A stretch of 64,000 nucleotides of DNA, taken from Bathynomus jamesi. Its lineage: Eukaryota; Arthropoda; Malacostraca; Isopoda; Cirolanidae. The stretch lies in NCBI GenBank assembly GCA_023014485.1, contig JAJOZX010000194.1, forward strand, positions 1,713,501 through 1,777,500. The letters are read 5' to 3'. This document shows, piece by piece, positions 1 through 9,517 of this stretch (position 1 is the stretch's first letter; the number at the start of each line of letters is the position of its first letter). The notes beneath the pieces were generated by a model. The model saw only the letters and a program-made list of their open reading frames with translations. It did no database searches and was not told the DNA's origin. The translations under genes and the position numbers were made by a program.

Positions 1-568
1 ATTTCGGCGTGTCCCTTTCATGTTCACGGATCTCCGCAGGATTGTGAGTTCCCAGATGCGGGTGTTGTGCCGATTGACGCGACCAGAAAGGTAGAAGAGC
101 TTCGTCGCTGAACCACATGTGCTCCAGGATCGATGGGTCTCTTCGTAGTGATGCAGCAGTGTCTCACACATCTCCACCCGGCAATCGTAGTCTTGAGGTT
201 CCAGCTTCTGAACCACCTGGATCTTGTACGGATACAGCTTGAGACCACGCCGCAAAATCCGTTGGATAGATGTCGCGCTGATGTTCAGTTCCGCAGCAGC
301 TCGCCGAATGGACTTTCCTTGACTGAGTAAACGCCTCACGGACAGTTTCGACATTCTCCTCACTCCGCCCACTTCGAGGTCTTCCTGATCGTGGTTTGTC
401 CTTTACAGATCCGGTCTCCATAAACTTCCGGTGGGTGGCGACGATGGTGTTCCTATCCGGTGCATAATGCTGTCCGTAGACTGCCCGGAATCGTCGCTGC
501 ACTTCGACCACAGATTGAAAAACCTCCTGCCATGCAGCGATTTTACACCTCTGCTCTAGAGTCAGCAT
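1..568 (-). pseudogene. Mariner-like transposase, N-terminal part, frameshifted
   Basis: The start at 568 (MLTLEQRCKIAAW) opens a 134-codon frame with the N-terminal helix-turn-helix common in arthropod mariner-like transposases: a first helix domain, then a KDKPRSGRPRSGR linker. Near position 310 the homologous frame switches to one reading KSIRRAAAELNISATSIQR (second helix-turn-helix) and YPYKIQVVQKLEP. Near 125 it switches again: the catalytic-site motif WFSDEA is found only in a third frame, and SGRVNRHNTRIW follows in yet another. At least three frameshifts make this a dead copy. The second Asp and the last acidic residue are outside the window. Confidence 0.75.
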
Positions 569-721
569 GGTAGCAGAAGAAAACGGAGCAAAACTTCAAA
601 TGTAGACTCAAAAAAATTCTCAACTACTGAGTAAGAGTTTACCACAAGATGAACGTCGTTGGTCGATTAGCTGCAAAGAAAATTGAAAATCAAATTAGTG
701 AGGGACTTTTGAAACACCCGG
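1..721 (-). mobile_element. Tc1/mariner-type DNA transposon, 5' half (runs off left edge)
   Basis: The 5' end of this element lies on the minus strand. The outermost bases read inward from 721 as CCGGGTGTTTCAAAAGTCCC, a typical mariner-like terminal inverted repeat (TIR), and the next two plus-strand bases (722-723) are TA, the expected target duplication. The transposase begins about 150 bp inside, at 568. The 3' half, including the last catalytic residue and the second TIR, lies beyond the window edge, so element length cannot be given. The TIR and TA target are read directly; the family call rests on the encoded helix-turn-helix. Confidence 0.75.
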
Positions 722-723
722 TA

Positions 724-1287
724 TTACTGTTACACTTGAAACGTACATGTTTCTCTTCCAAAAAGTTGGGGATATGGGGGTTTTATTAATACATAATTTT
801 ATTGCTCATATATTTCAATATTATACGGAAATAAATGTGATGGGAAATCAATCATGAAAACAATACAAAGGCCTGTATGAACGAAAGGTTGTGAAATTGC
901 AGATTCCAAGTTCTTGGCTCAATGCAGACTGCAGAGCGAGTGTGACGTGATATGAAGGTACAGTATTCGCAACTAGGACGGGTATATTTGTGCTGCGTCT
1001 GGGATAAAACACGAACTTGCGGTGCATCTTACACTTAAAGAATCATGCATCCGCACCTAGAAGACAAGTGTGCCATGGAAGCTGACAACACAAAGATTAT
1101 GAATTTGACCGCTCAGTCGATTTTAATAAGAGTATTATTGTTGCTTCCAGTGGTGATGGATCACATACGGAAGTTTCATTTGTACGTTTGACCATCTATG
1201 TATTTGACAATGATGTTGCGAGATGCTCGTACCCTGCGTGGGCGTACAGGCAGAGCGATCGAAAACTTAATGAGCAATATGCCTTTT
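724..1287. other. No recognisable gene
   Basis: AT-rich DNA without a long open frame, clear repeat structure or recognisable protein homology. It may be unique flanking sequence into which the neighbouring repeats inserted. Confidence 0.5.
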
Positions 1288-1346
1288 ATATACAGTATAT
1301 ATATATACGTATATATACAGTATATATATATACGTATATATACAGT

Positions 1347-1394
<48 letters not shown>
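1288..1394. repeat. Compound (TA)n microsatellite
   Basis: Tandem TATATA tracts are interrupted by regularly spaced CAGTATATATATATACG units, about 34 bp apart, before becoming pure (TA)n. The Tyr/Ile-rich reading frames across it are artefacts of the dinucleotide repeat. Confidence 0.95.
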
Positions 1395-1395
<1 letters not shown>

Positions 1396-1579
1396 ATGAA
1401 ACAACCCAATTACTTTCTATTAAATTTTACAAACAGTGACTTCTCAAACAATCTATCAGACATTCTGTTTCTCTTTGAAGGAGAGAGATTTCCAGCTATG
1501 CTAAAAAGTCTCAACTGGAGCGCTGAATGGCAGTGTAGTGGGATTGGGGGATGGGAGGGGAAAGATCACTGACTGAGTC

Positions 1580-1700
1580 TATGATAAAGTATCGCGTTAC
1601 TGACACTTATTTGTATCGTATCTTTCGATACGATACAAATAATAATAAATGTATCGCGATACGATACAAGATACAGAAAATGTATCGCGATACTACGCCA

Positions 1701-1702
<2 letters not shown>
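1580..1702. repeat. TATCG-rich inverted-repeat cluster
   Basis: The motif GTATCGCGATAC or its variants (TATCGCG, GTATCG, CGATAC) recurs on both strands at least eight times in about 110 bp, including the hairpin GTATCGTATC-tt-CGATACGATAC. Clusters like this are common in subterminal regions of hAT transposons, where they bind the BED finger of the transposase. No TIR or transposase is seen beside it, so the hAT-remnant reading is inference. Confidence 0.6.
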
Positions 1703-1746
<44 letters not shown>

Positions 1747-1750
1747 TATG
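1703..1750. repeat. (AT)n microsatellite
   Basis: Nearly uninterrupted AT dinucleotides with a single phase change. Confidence 0.95.
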
Positions 1751-1779
1751 TAACTGCAATGACCGCGCAGTATATTAAC

Positions 1780-2055
1780 GTATAGAAACGACGTAAGTAT
1801 AGAGGAGTGTTCTGCACACGAGGAAGAGAAATAACAAACAAATGAAAAATAAGGCACCCGCCCGGGAATCGAACCCAGGATCTTCCGATTGCCGGTCAGA
1901 CGTGCTAACCACTACACTACGGAGCCACGATAGTCAGAAGTTGTAATTCTCCTACATAGGGCAGAAACCAATGCCTTGAGAGGGCCTTATTTTTCATTTG
2001 TTTGTTATTTCTCTTCCTCGTGTGCAGAACACTCCTCTATACTTACGTCGTTTCT

Positions 2056-2058
<3 letters not shown>
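1780..2058 (-). mobile_element. tRNA-derived SINE in a foldback arrangement
   Basis: A tRNA-like head (1853-1926, minus strand) is followed on that strand by a tail reading TTTTTCATTTGTTTGTTATT and onward to 1780. The tail is repeated in inverted orientation at 1983-2058, so 1780-1855 and 1983-2058 are about 75-bp inverted arms. Between the head and the second arm is a leader (GTAATTCTCCTACATA) also present in the 51.3-kb copy. The arrangement looks like a head-to-head SINE dimer in which the second tRNA head was lost. SINEs of this type are transcribed by RNA polymerase III from internal A and B boxes and mobilised by LINE machinery; activity here is not shown. Confidence 0.75.
1853..1926 (-). 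tRNA. tRNA-like head of SINE (probably not a functional tRNA)
   Basis: The 74 nt on the minus strand carry an A box (TAGTGTAGTGGTTAGCAC) and a B box (GGGTTCGATTCCC) at tRNA spacing. They fold with a D stem GTGT/GCAC, an anticodon stem TCTGA/TCGGA and a T stem CTGGG/CCCGG. The anticodon loop is CCGGCAA, with GGC in the anticodon position but C instead of the usual U33. The acceptor stem pairs imperfectly. The same sequence recurs at 44.8 and 51.4-51.6 kb joined to the same tail, so I read it as a SINE head. Confidence 0.55.
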
Positions 2059-2101
<43 letters not shown>

Positions 2102-2116
2102 TATTATATATATATA

Positions 2117-2159
<43 letters not shown>

Positions 2160-2178
2160 GTGTGTATATATATATACA
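2059..2178. repeat. Compound (TACA)/(TA)n/(CA)n microsatellite
   Basis: Short TACA repeats lead into long TA tracts with phase breaks, then ACACAC and TGTGTA. It abuts the SINE arm exactly. Confidence 0.95.
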
Positions 2179-3512
2179 CCGCCTTTCTACAGCCGTAAAG
2201 CACGAAGCCGACGCCTCCTCCTCTCCTTAATGCGTTTCCAATTGCCTTTGAAACCATATAGAGCGTCTGGGCCACAAAGCGGAGAGATTTCATCCGCGTT
2301 GATTCTCGTATTCGCCTTAATGAGACAAACATTACAGCCATTCGAAGGTACGAAACGAGTTCGCAACCGTCTCGAGGCATTTTTCGCGACGCCATAAAAA
2401 GATCTGGAAAAAGATGGAAAAACTTTCACGAGAGCTTTCCACGCACTCTCCTAACTACAATTCTATCATTAACGAATTATTAAATGTTACAAACACGCTT
2501 GCTCCAACTGTAGGTTACAACTTCAATTAGTATATTATCTTATATCAAATGGCGAGGCCACGAACTGAACGAGTGTCAACATTTTTATTGGACCCGTAAT
2601 AGTTGTGGTTCAAAAGCACTCCCCTATCAGCACCTTCGTATTGGTTCTTCCCGAAAGAGTATCTATCGTGCCGTTATAATTGAATTCGTGTTGCCAAAAA
2701 AATAAAAAATCAACAATTACCGAGGGAAAAATACATTGCTATTATTACTACTACTGTGGTATTATTATTAGAATATCTCCCTTAAACAAAATGGCAATTA
2801 TTTATAAATACAACCTCAATTAACACGTACAAAAATCAAATTCATATAAAATACATTTGAAAAACAAAGAGGTAAAGTGAAGTTCGCGTGCGTGATAATT
2901 AAGCTAAGTTTTTCGACATTCCTTCTTGAACCGACAGTTTGTTCATTAGCAAAAATCCTCCGTCCCGCCAAGTAGTAGTTGAGAATGTCACTTCCGTCAT
3001 TAGAAGTAGGTACTGTATATTTGCGCATCTCTATAACGACAAAGATGTCGCCTTCTCGTCTTTAACATTACTTCTACCATCTTCCAACGCGCCACCGAAC
3101 GATGAATTTTATTATTAAGTATAGTTTAATTCCTAGCCAAACAGAACACGCAAATTACGATAAATATAAGGCGGGTTTTTTTTATCTTTTAACCAAAATT
3201 GAAACATTATGTTAAAAGAAATTATCATATTTCAACGGCGCAACTTCCATCAATAAACATCCCACGCGCGCATTCTCCGCGTGCGTGCGTGTATTGGGAG
3301 TTGATGGGGCAGTTTTCTCCATCCCTGCTAAAAGAAAAAAAACCGCACTCGAATTAACGACAAAACCTAACGAGAAAAAAGAAATAATAAAACGATTACG
3401 CCAAAGTCAATCACAAATGGATTGATTATCCTTGGTTAGCCTACAAGAAGTTGTTTAGAAATCAACACGTTTGAAAGATTTAAGGCTCAAATAAATAAAA
3501 CTATTCAAATCA

Positions 3513-3513
<1 letters not shown>
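2179..3513. other. No recognisable gene
   Basis: Mixed-composition DNA. An 80-codon open frame on the minus strand (2429-2187) is rich in Arg/Lys and matches nothing I recognise. A 70-codon frame (3028-2816) likewise lacks support. No TIRs, tRNA boxes or tandem arrays are visible. Confidence 0.5.

Positions 3514-3552
<39 letters not shown>
3514..3552. repeat. (GT)n microsatellite
   Basis: About 19 uninterrupted GT units, followed within 40 bp by CGCGCG and CACACA tracts. Confidence 0.95.
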
Positions 3553-3555
<3 letters not shown>

Positions 3556-3860
3556 ACTATAACCATTTTGTCGCGCGCGCACGCGCACACAAAAAACACA
3601 CCCACACACACAAACAGTTGATAAAAGAGAATTCTTCTCTCAGAAAAACTATAAATGTGAGGAAAGAAGCCTAATATTACCTAATCAATCGTCGAAAATT
3701 ACATAACGGAGTATGTCATATATTAAAAAAATGCTGTTTCCTTCGCTGTTACCAAATATTTGCTTCTCAAACCGAAAATGGCAATCCGTTTGCACAAATG
3801 TAAACAAGTCTATGCTGTGAATATTAATGACGGAATAAGGACAAAACAAAATCTGATCAG

Positions 3861-3862
<2 letters not shown>
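3553..3862. other. No recognisable gene
   Basis: AT-rich intervening sequence. No open frame or repeat structure is visible apart from short CG/CA tracts near 3575-3615. Confidence 0.5.

Positions 3863-3902
<40 letters not shown>
3863..3902. repeat. (AT)n microsatellite
   Basis: About 20 AT units. A LINE family 1 fragment starts immediately after it. Confidence 0.95.
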
Positions 3903-3903
<1 letters not shown>

Positions 3904-4372
3904 CCTATGTAAACTAAATCTGTACTCCCTGCAAAAAAGGAGAGAGAGGGTACACCATAATCTACATATGGAAAATGATCGAAAAACTGATACCAAACCT
4001 CAAACTAAACCCAATTACCACCCAAACAACGCTGGAAAATAGGAAAGGCAGAATGTGTAGTGTTCCCGAATTAAAGACCCAGCAAGGAACCTCTTCAACA
4101 CTGAAGGAAAATAGCTTGGTTGTCAGGGGCCAAGACTTTTTAACCAGCTTCCAAAGGACCTCAGGAACGTTACAGGGGTCATAGATGAAGTCTTCAAAAG
4201 AAGACTAGATACCTAGCTCAGGACGTACCAGATGAGCCGTTTATACTAGCTGTGTGTGGTGGAGATCGCAAGAAAACAATTCGCTCCTCCACCAAGTCAG
4301 GCCTAGATGCGGGTCACCAGCTTGACCTTTGTGTGCAGAGACCAACGCACAGAACTGCAACGAGGTGTGTGT
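3903..4372 (+). mobile_element. LINE family 1, 3'-end fragment
   Basis: A 5'-truncated copy beginning at the AT microsatellite boundary. It encodes the ORF2 C-terminal tail WKMIEKLIPNLKLNP..., then LENRKGRMCSVPELK and STLKENSLVVRG (3975-4184), where a frameshift breaks the final FNQLPKDLRN-type block. The 3' UTR shares its sequence with the copies at 11.8, 17.8, 28.0, 43.1 and 45.3 kb and ends in CAACGAGGT followed by (GT)n and (TA)n. It is a dead fragment: no endonuclease or polymerase domain remains. Confidence 0.85.
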
Positions 4373-4387
4373 GTGTATATATATACA
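4373..4387. repeat. Short (TA)n tail
   Basis: A TATATA run between the LINE 3' end and the foldback repeat. Confidence 0.7.
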
Positions 4388-5057
4388 CGATACACACAGA
4401 CCGTGCATGGAACAAGGAACTATTTTGGATAATTAAATCCACTATAGTCCGAATAAGTAACGGTAAATGACAAATACTATAGTTTTTACTTTTTCATGAT
4501 GCTAGCCGACGTGGGCAACGGATCACTCGCAAAGAGGTCCCAAAAATATAGCTTCCCTCACCAGCTATCTGCAAAGCAGATAGGATCCAGCTTTGGGACA
4601 AGATCTAGGGTTTAAAGGAGGCTAGCCAAGCTACATTTAGAACCTCACTATAAGCAAAAGACTCGCTGCTTTCACGTCAGAATAAATACATCATCAAAAA
4701 AAAAGGGGGTAACTTATATTTTTAGCCAAAAACCAAAACTTAAACCTCAACTGTATGTTCATGTATTTAATCTGACGTGAAGGCAGCGAGTCTTTTGCTT
4801 ATATTGAGGTTCTAAATGTAGCTGGGCTAGCCTCCTTTAAACCTGATCCTGTCCCAAAGCTGGATCCTATCTGCTTTGCAGATAGCTGGTGAAGCTATAT
4901 TTTTGGACCCTCTTTGCGAGTGACCCGTTGCCCACGTCGGGCTAGCATCATGAAAAAGAAAAAACTATAGTATTTGTCATTTACCATTACTTATTCGGAC
5001 TACAGTTGATTTAATTTCCCAGAAGAGCCTTGTTCCATGCACGGTCTGTGTGTATCA
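4388..5057. mobile_element. Foldback repeat FB-1, complete copy
   Basis: A non-coding inverted repeat with arms 4388-4687 and 4767-5057 and an 80-bp loop. Each arm contains GACCGTGCATGGAACAAGG, GACGTGGGCAACGG and the small perfect hairpin CTATCTGCAAAGCAGATAG. Arms differ at scattered bases, so the structure is not a recent assembly duplication. Related copies occur at 22129-22519 and 40059-40279. Both outer ends sit in or near TA microsatellites. There is no coding capacity; it could be a long-arm MITE or retroelement-derived. Confidence 0.75.
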
Positions 5058-5097
5058 TAAAAAACCTCAGGGAACCATTCTGAGTTCATTCCCATAT

Positions 5098-5103
5098 TAT
5101 TAT

Positions 5104-5174
<71 letters not shown>
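5098..5174. repeat. (TTA)n-(TA)n-(CA)n microsatellite
   Basis: ATTATT units pass into about 28 TA units and then about 8 CA units, directly upstream of a mariner end. Confidence 0.95.
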
Positions 5175-5654
5175 AGGGTACTTCAATAAGTATCCGCACT
5201 TTTTATTTTAGTGATAATATAGTATATACAATATATATACTCGTAATAACGAGCCAAACCGAGATCTATAGGCATATTTAGGCTACTCGTAGCTGTCACA
5301 TATCGTACGAGCAGCGAGCATGGCTGCGCCGCTTTCAATTTGTACTCTGGAAGAACAGAGATCCGTGGTTCGTTTTTTGTGGGAATGTGTGAAAGGAGCT
5401 GAAATTCACACGCGTTTATGTGCTCAGTATGGAAATAATGCGTTACCACGACGAAGTGTGTACGAGTGGATTCAAATGTTCAAGGAAGGTCGGACATGTG
5501 TGACAGATGCTCATCGCTCAGGACGACCGTCAACAGCAACCAGTGGTGACAAGCAGGAAGAAGCCAGAGCCATGATTTTCGATGACAGAAGATTAACAAT
5601 AAAAGAAATTACATCTTCATTAGACATCAGTCAAGGGTCAGCCTATTCGATAGT
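5175..5654 (+). mobile_element. Mariner-type transposon, 5' part
   Basis: The outer sequence AGGGTACTTCAATAAGTATC is a mariner-like terminus next to a CA microsatellite. The transposase frame opens at 5320. The element stops abruptly at 5654, where the left end of a hAT element begins, and its 3' half is not found on the far side of the hAT. It is therefore not simply interrupted: the remainder has been lost. Confidence 0.75.
5320..5654 (+). pseudogene. Mariner transposase N-terminus, truncated
   Basis: The ATG at 5320 starts MAAPLSICTLEEQRSVVRFL, followed by a paired helix-turn-helix DNA-binding region: GNNALPRRSVYEWIQMFKEG, the basic linker HRSGRPSTA, then RRLTIKEITSSLDISQGSAY. This matches the N-terminal 110 residues of mariner transposases, which are normally about 340-350 residues. 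The whole DDD catalytic domain is missing. The open frame continues to 5787 only by running into hAT terminal sequence, so the last 44 codons are not transposase. Confidence 0.8.
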
Positions 5655-6819
5655 CAGGGCCGGGATATCATTAACCTTAAGCAAAATAAGCCCGTGCTTA
5701 GGGCATCAGGAAGGGGGGCACCACAGAAATTTTCCATTGTCGGATTTACCATGGATTTTATTATACTATTATAATCGCGGCTTATAGCCTATAAGCGTTG
5801 AAAACTGAATTATATATATTCATATATAGTATTTATTTTTTTTCATTGTTTGAATTTGTAGTGAACAACAACCCTTTTGAGAGAATAATATATTTTCGTT
5901 GTAATCACACACTTTACGCTTTGCGTTATTATTTTGTTATATTATCAAATCTTTGAGCGCCATATTAAAAATACATATAGATTAATATTTTCGTGTGCTA
6001 TAGGAAGTTATTCTGAACGTGTGATTTGTGCATATAATATTAAATATATATTTTACATATCATTTGGTATTGTTTTAACAGAAAGATTTAGGTTTATAGA
6101 ATTGTAATATAAATTATATTAAAATAAAAGAAACTATAAACTCTCTATATTGCTGTTGTAATCAAGTGATGTTTATCACGGCCATTATAATAAGATATAC
6201 TGACCTAAGTTAATTAGCGTTGAAGAAGTTTATCTTTTGTTCTCTCTTCTTCTCTAGGGTAAGTCTATGAAGTGTACTTTATTTGTATATTAACAATATT
6301 TTATCATACACGTATCTTTATTTTATAATTTATTTATCTATTGTCATAACATATAAAAAATTTAGATTGTAATAACCAGAGTGAATAATTTGTAATGTAT
6401 ATAACATCAAACGTAGTTAGGACAATTTAGGCCCTAAGCAAATGTTTCCTATTTCCTATAATTAATATTGTGTTTTAAATAAATAAATGTAAATTAAAAT
6501 GTGGCTCGTTATAGTGAAATGTTAATATTGATATTTTATAGATTGCGTATTATTAATTCTAATGTAGTATTTTTATTTTATAGGTTTCGGTTCCTTCTTT
6601 TGGTTCCTTCTTTCGATTTTGATTTGTATTCACATTTCGAGTTGATATTCGTTGAGTTATTTTAATTGCCACTTATATTTTAAATTGCCACTTGGTTGTG
6701 TACGGTTCCCTTTTGTCTTTCTGAGAATAAAAGAACAAGCCAAGATTGTGATATGTGTAACTGTGTTGATTGCCACATAATATACAAATAAATATTCTTT
6801 TTATTTCTGTATTTTACAG

Positions 6820-6967
6820 ACCCCAAGAACCAAGATGAAACGTGTTCAGTTAAGTGGTGCACAAAAGCGAAAACTATCAAAAGAGAAACAAGAGAGACTT
6901 TGGATTTAGAGTCCAAGACTGCAAAGCTGACTGATTTCTTCACACAAGTTCCACGACCACAACGTCA
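6820..6967 (+). pseudogene. hAT transposase N-terminal exon (frameshifted)
   Basis: A candidate splice acceptor TATTTTACAG ends at 6819. The ATG at 6835 begins MKRVQLSGAQKRKLSKEKQE, the basic leader typical of ZMYM1-like hAT transposases. After 22 codons that frame hits TAG at 6907. The +1 frame continues with the expected LESKTAKLTDFFTQVPRPQ. A single-base change broke the gene here. The link to the downstream frame at 7293 passes through about 300 bp of decayed coding sequence. Confidence 0.65.
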
Positions 6968-7292
6968 CATGATATACCGATTCTGAATCAAAACCAATCT
7001 CCGTCATCAGAAGTGGACACAAATACCACTTTGATCACTTCAAATCAAAATATGATGACGTTGGAATCACCGAGGTCACAAGCAGGTTCATCTACCACAT
7101 GTCTCACTACTGATCTCACTTTGCCCTGTAAATTCTCTTGATACCTCTACTGCTCAAATGTTGATTCAAGTTGCTTACAAGACATTCTGGGGTTGAAATA
7201 ATTGCTGAAAATGAAAAGTTTAGTGGACATGGTGATGGTGGTGAAATGAATCAGTCTGCAGAAATGAAGTAAATATAGCAAAAGATCCAGGG

Positions 7293-9032
7293 TTGTGGCT
7301 TGATTTCTCTGCTGATGATGTGGCTTATTGGATTGCTTGTGGACCCAGTGACTGTCAACACCACAATGGGCCATTTGACAAGTCTTACCGGCATTTCAGT
7401 AGTGGCAAACCAGCAAGATACTGTTCACAAAAACTTTTCGTTGGGACAAAAGCCAATGGTGAGAAATACAAGAGAGAGTGGTTATTGTATTCACCATCAA
7501 CAGGATCAGTTTACTGTTATGTTTGTAAACTGTTTGCTCCTAAAAATGTCTCACATTTTGTTATAAGAGAAGGGTTCAGTGACTGGCGAAATACTATTGT
7601 AATTGATCATCATGAAAAAAGCACTACTCACCGAGACTCTATGCTAACATACTTAACTCGCAGACAAGGTGCGGGGTTGGGACAACAGTTGGAAAAACAA
7701 ATTCAGGAAGAGTGTGATTACTGGGAACATGTCTTGAGGCGTGTCATAGCTGTTATTTGTACGTTAGCTGAACGTGGCTTGTCTTTTCGAGGAACAGAAG
7801 AAAGATTTGGATCATTGCAGAATGGGAATTTTTTAGGGCTGCTTGAGCTCATAAGCCGGTTTGATCCATTTTTAGCAGGTCACATTTTGAAATATGGAAA
7901 TTCTGGCAAAGGAAATCCTTCTTACCTGTCCAAAACCACCTGTGAGGAACTCATTCAACTAATGGCTCAAAAGGTCCACGCACTCATTGTTGACGAAGTA
8001 AAATCTTCTGGTTATTTTAGTTTGTCAGTTGATTCAACACCAGATCTATCACATATCGATCAGTTAAGTGTTGTACTTAGGTACTTAAAAGATGGACAGC
8101 CTATTGAACGCTTTTTAACCTTTCTGAAAATGAAAAGCCATACTGGTGAGGAAATGGCAAATCAGGTGTTGCAGTACTTACGTGAAGTTTGTAAGCTAAA
8201 CTTTTCAAAATGTAGGGGTCAATCTTACGACAACGCTGCCAACATGTCTGGGCGTTATAAGGGGATGCAGCAAAAAATTTTAGAAACAAACAAGTTTGCT
8301 ATATATGTGCCCTGTGCAGCCCATTCACTAAATCTGGTAGGCCGAAGTGCTGTTGACTGCTGTCAAGAGGCGGTTAATTTCTTCTCTACAGTGCAGTTGC
8401 TCTATACCTTTTTTTTAGCCTCAACCAGCAGGTGGGAAATTCTTAAAGGTTGTATTGGAAATGAAAGTGTCTTAAAATCCCTCTCTGATACCAGATGGGA
8501 GGCACATGCTATGGCAACAGCAGCAATTTTGAAATCTTTCCTTAAAATTTTAGAAGCGTTAGAATGTATAGCTGAAGACCAGTCACAAAAGGGAGACACT
8601 AGAAGAGAAGCAAATAATATTGCAAATAAGATGCAAGAGCTAGAATTCGTTTTTATGTTGAATTTTTGGGATGAGATTTTGCAAAATTTTCATAGAGTAA
8701 GCAAAGTTCTACAGAATAAGGATGTGAACTTAAAAACATGTGCAGATCTGTATGGATCATTAGCTGACCAACTGTGCACTTCACGAGATGAATTTGAAAG
8801 ATATGAAGCAGCTACAAAGGAAATGCTACCAGATGTTGATTACAAGGCAGCTCAAACTCGCAAACGTATCAGAAAGAAGGTACCCAATGACGGAGATGCA
8901 CCAGAAGTATATCTGAATGCCAGAGATAAATTTCTTATCACCACCTTTTACACAATTGTTGACAAACTTGAAACTGAGATGAGAAGAAGAGGAGAGATAT
9001 ACAAAGAAATAGCAGAGAGATTTTTTTTCTAA
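7293..9032 (+). CDS. hAT transposase, main open frame (TTF finger + RNase H-like core)
   Basis: A 579-codon frame covering most of a ZMYM1-like hAT transposase, a nuclear DDE recombinase that excises and inserts its own element. Residues about 15-120 form a TTF-type zinc finger (VYCYVCKLF ... DHHEKSTTHRDS). The RNase H-like core follows: SVDSTPD near residue 246 carries the likely first catalytic Asp, SYDNAANMSG near 312 the second, and PCAAHSLNLVG near 340 the conserved CxxH element. The annotated ATG is only the first Met of the open part; the true N-terminus lies upstream at 6835. The frame ends at TAA after an 8-T run. A single-base shift in that run would join it to the frame at 9038, so the break looks like a homopolymer indel. 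It is not a host gene, because TIRs bracket it. Confidence 0.85.
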   Translation: MWLDFSADDVAYWIACGPSDCQHHNGPFDKSYRHFSSGKPARYCSQKLFVGTKANGEKYKREWLLYSPSTGSVYCYVCKLFAPKNVSHFVIREGFSDWRNTIVIDHHEKSTTHRDSMLTYLTRRQGAGLGQQLEKQIQEECDYWEHVLRRVIAVICTLAERGLSFRGTEERFGSLQNGNFLGLLELISRFDPFLAGHILKYGNSGKGNPSYLSKTTCEELIQLMAQKVHALIVDEVKSSGYFSLSVDSTPDLSHIDQLSVVLRYLKDGQPIERFLTFLKMKSHTGEEMANQVLQYLREVCKLNFSKCRGQSYDNAANMSGRYKGMQQKILETNKFAIYVPCAAHSLNLVGRSAVDCCQEAVNFFSTVQLLYTFFLASTSRWEILKGCIGNESVLKSLSDTRWEAHAMATAAILKSFLKILEALECIAEDQSQKGDTRREANNIANKMQELEFVFMLNFWDEILQNFHRVSKVLQNKDVNLKTCADLYGSLADQLCTSRDEFERYEAATKEMLPDVDYKAAQTRKRIRKKVPNDGDAPEVYLNARDKFLITTFYTIVDKLETEMRRRGEIYKEIAERFFF

Positions 9033-9037
9033 GTGAT

Positions 9038-9517
9038 GTGCCACATAATGTCACCACTTCATCATCTACTGAAATTGAAAGGTATTCTCAGGGTTGTAAA
9101 AAGATGATTGATGCTTACCCAGAGGACTTGAACACTAATTTCTCTGCTGAGCTTCAGCAGTTTCACTCATATGTGTGCCATAAGTTCAGTGCAAAAAAAA
9201 ATGTAAAAACAAGATTCAGTCATGCTGAACTTTATAAAATAATTGTAGAAGACAATATTGAGTGTGCCTTCCCAAATGTAGAAATTGCCTTTCGTATATT
9301 TTTAACATTAATGGTCACAAATTGCTCAGCTGAGCGTTCATTTTCTCAGTTGAAGTATATTAAAAATACCAACAGAACAACTATGCAACAAGGCAGGCTG
9401 GATGCCTTATCTCTACTAAGTATAGAAGCAGATGTGTTACGTAAGATTAGTTTTGAGGATCTGATCAAAGACTTTGCAATTAAAAAAAGTAGGAGAAAAC
9501 TTTTCAAATATAAATGA
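9038..9517 (+). CDS. hAT transposase C-terminal dimerisation domain
   Basis: The 159-codon continuation of the transposase in another frame. It contains the region before the dimerisation domain (PNVEIAFRIFLTLMVTNCSA) and the hallmark AERSFSQLKYIKN block of the hAT C-terminal domain, which drives multimerisation and contributes to the catalytic core. It ends in KKSRRKLFKYK followed by TGA. Together with the upstream frame the protein would be about 740 residues, within the usual range for this group. The only visible lesion between the two is the T-run frameshift at 9021-9032. Confidence 0.85.
   Translation: MPHNVTTSSSTEIERYSQGCKKMIDAYPEDLNTNFSAELQQFHSYVCHKFSAKKNVKTRFSHAELYKIIVEDNIECAFPNVEIAFRIFLTLMVTNCSAERSFSQLKYIKNTNRTTMQQGRLDALSLLSIEADVLRKISFEDLIKDFAIKKSRRKLFKYK

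Noticed and set aside
1853..1926. Functional tRNA gene cluster (1.9, 44.8, 51.4 and 51.6 kb)
   Set aside because: All copies share the same tail, lack U33 in the anticodon loop and have mispaired acceptor stems. They are SINE heads.
1288..2198. Several open frames of 60-130 codons rich in Tyr-Ile repeats
   Set aside because: They are translations of (TA)n and (CA)n microsatellites or run through them; no conserved domain is present. The same applies to frames at 18.4-19.2, 21.5-22.2, 40.2, 48.4, 57.0 and 60.9 kb.
2187..2429. 80-residue basic protein on the minus strand
   Set aside because: Arg/Lys-rich frame with no recognised motif and no supporting structure. Likely chance.
7293..9517. 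Host ZMYM1-like zinc-finger gene
   Set aside because: The protein resembles vertebrate ZMYM1-type sequences, but it is bracketed by CAGGGCCGG terminal repeats and carries frameshifts, so it is a transposase and not a host gene.
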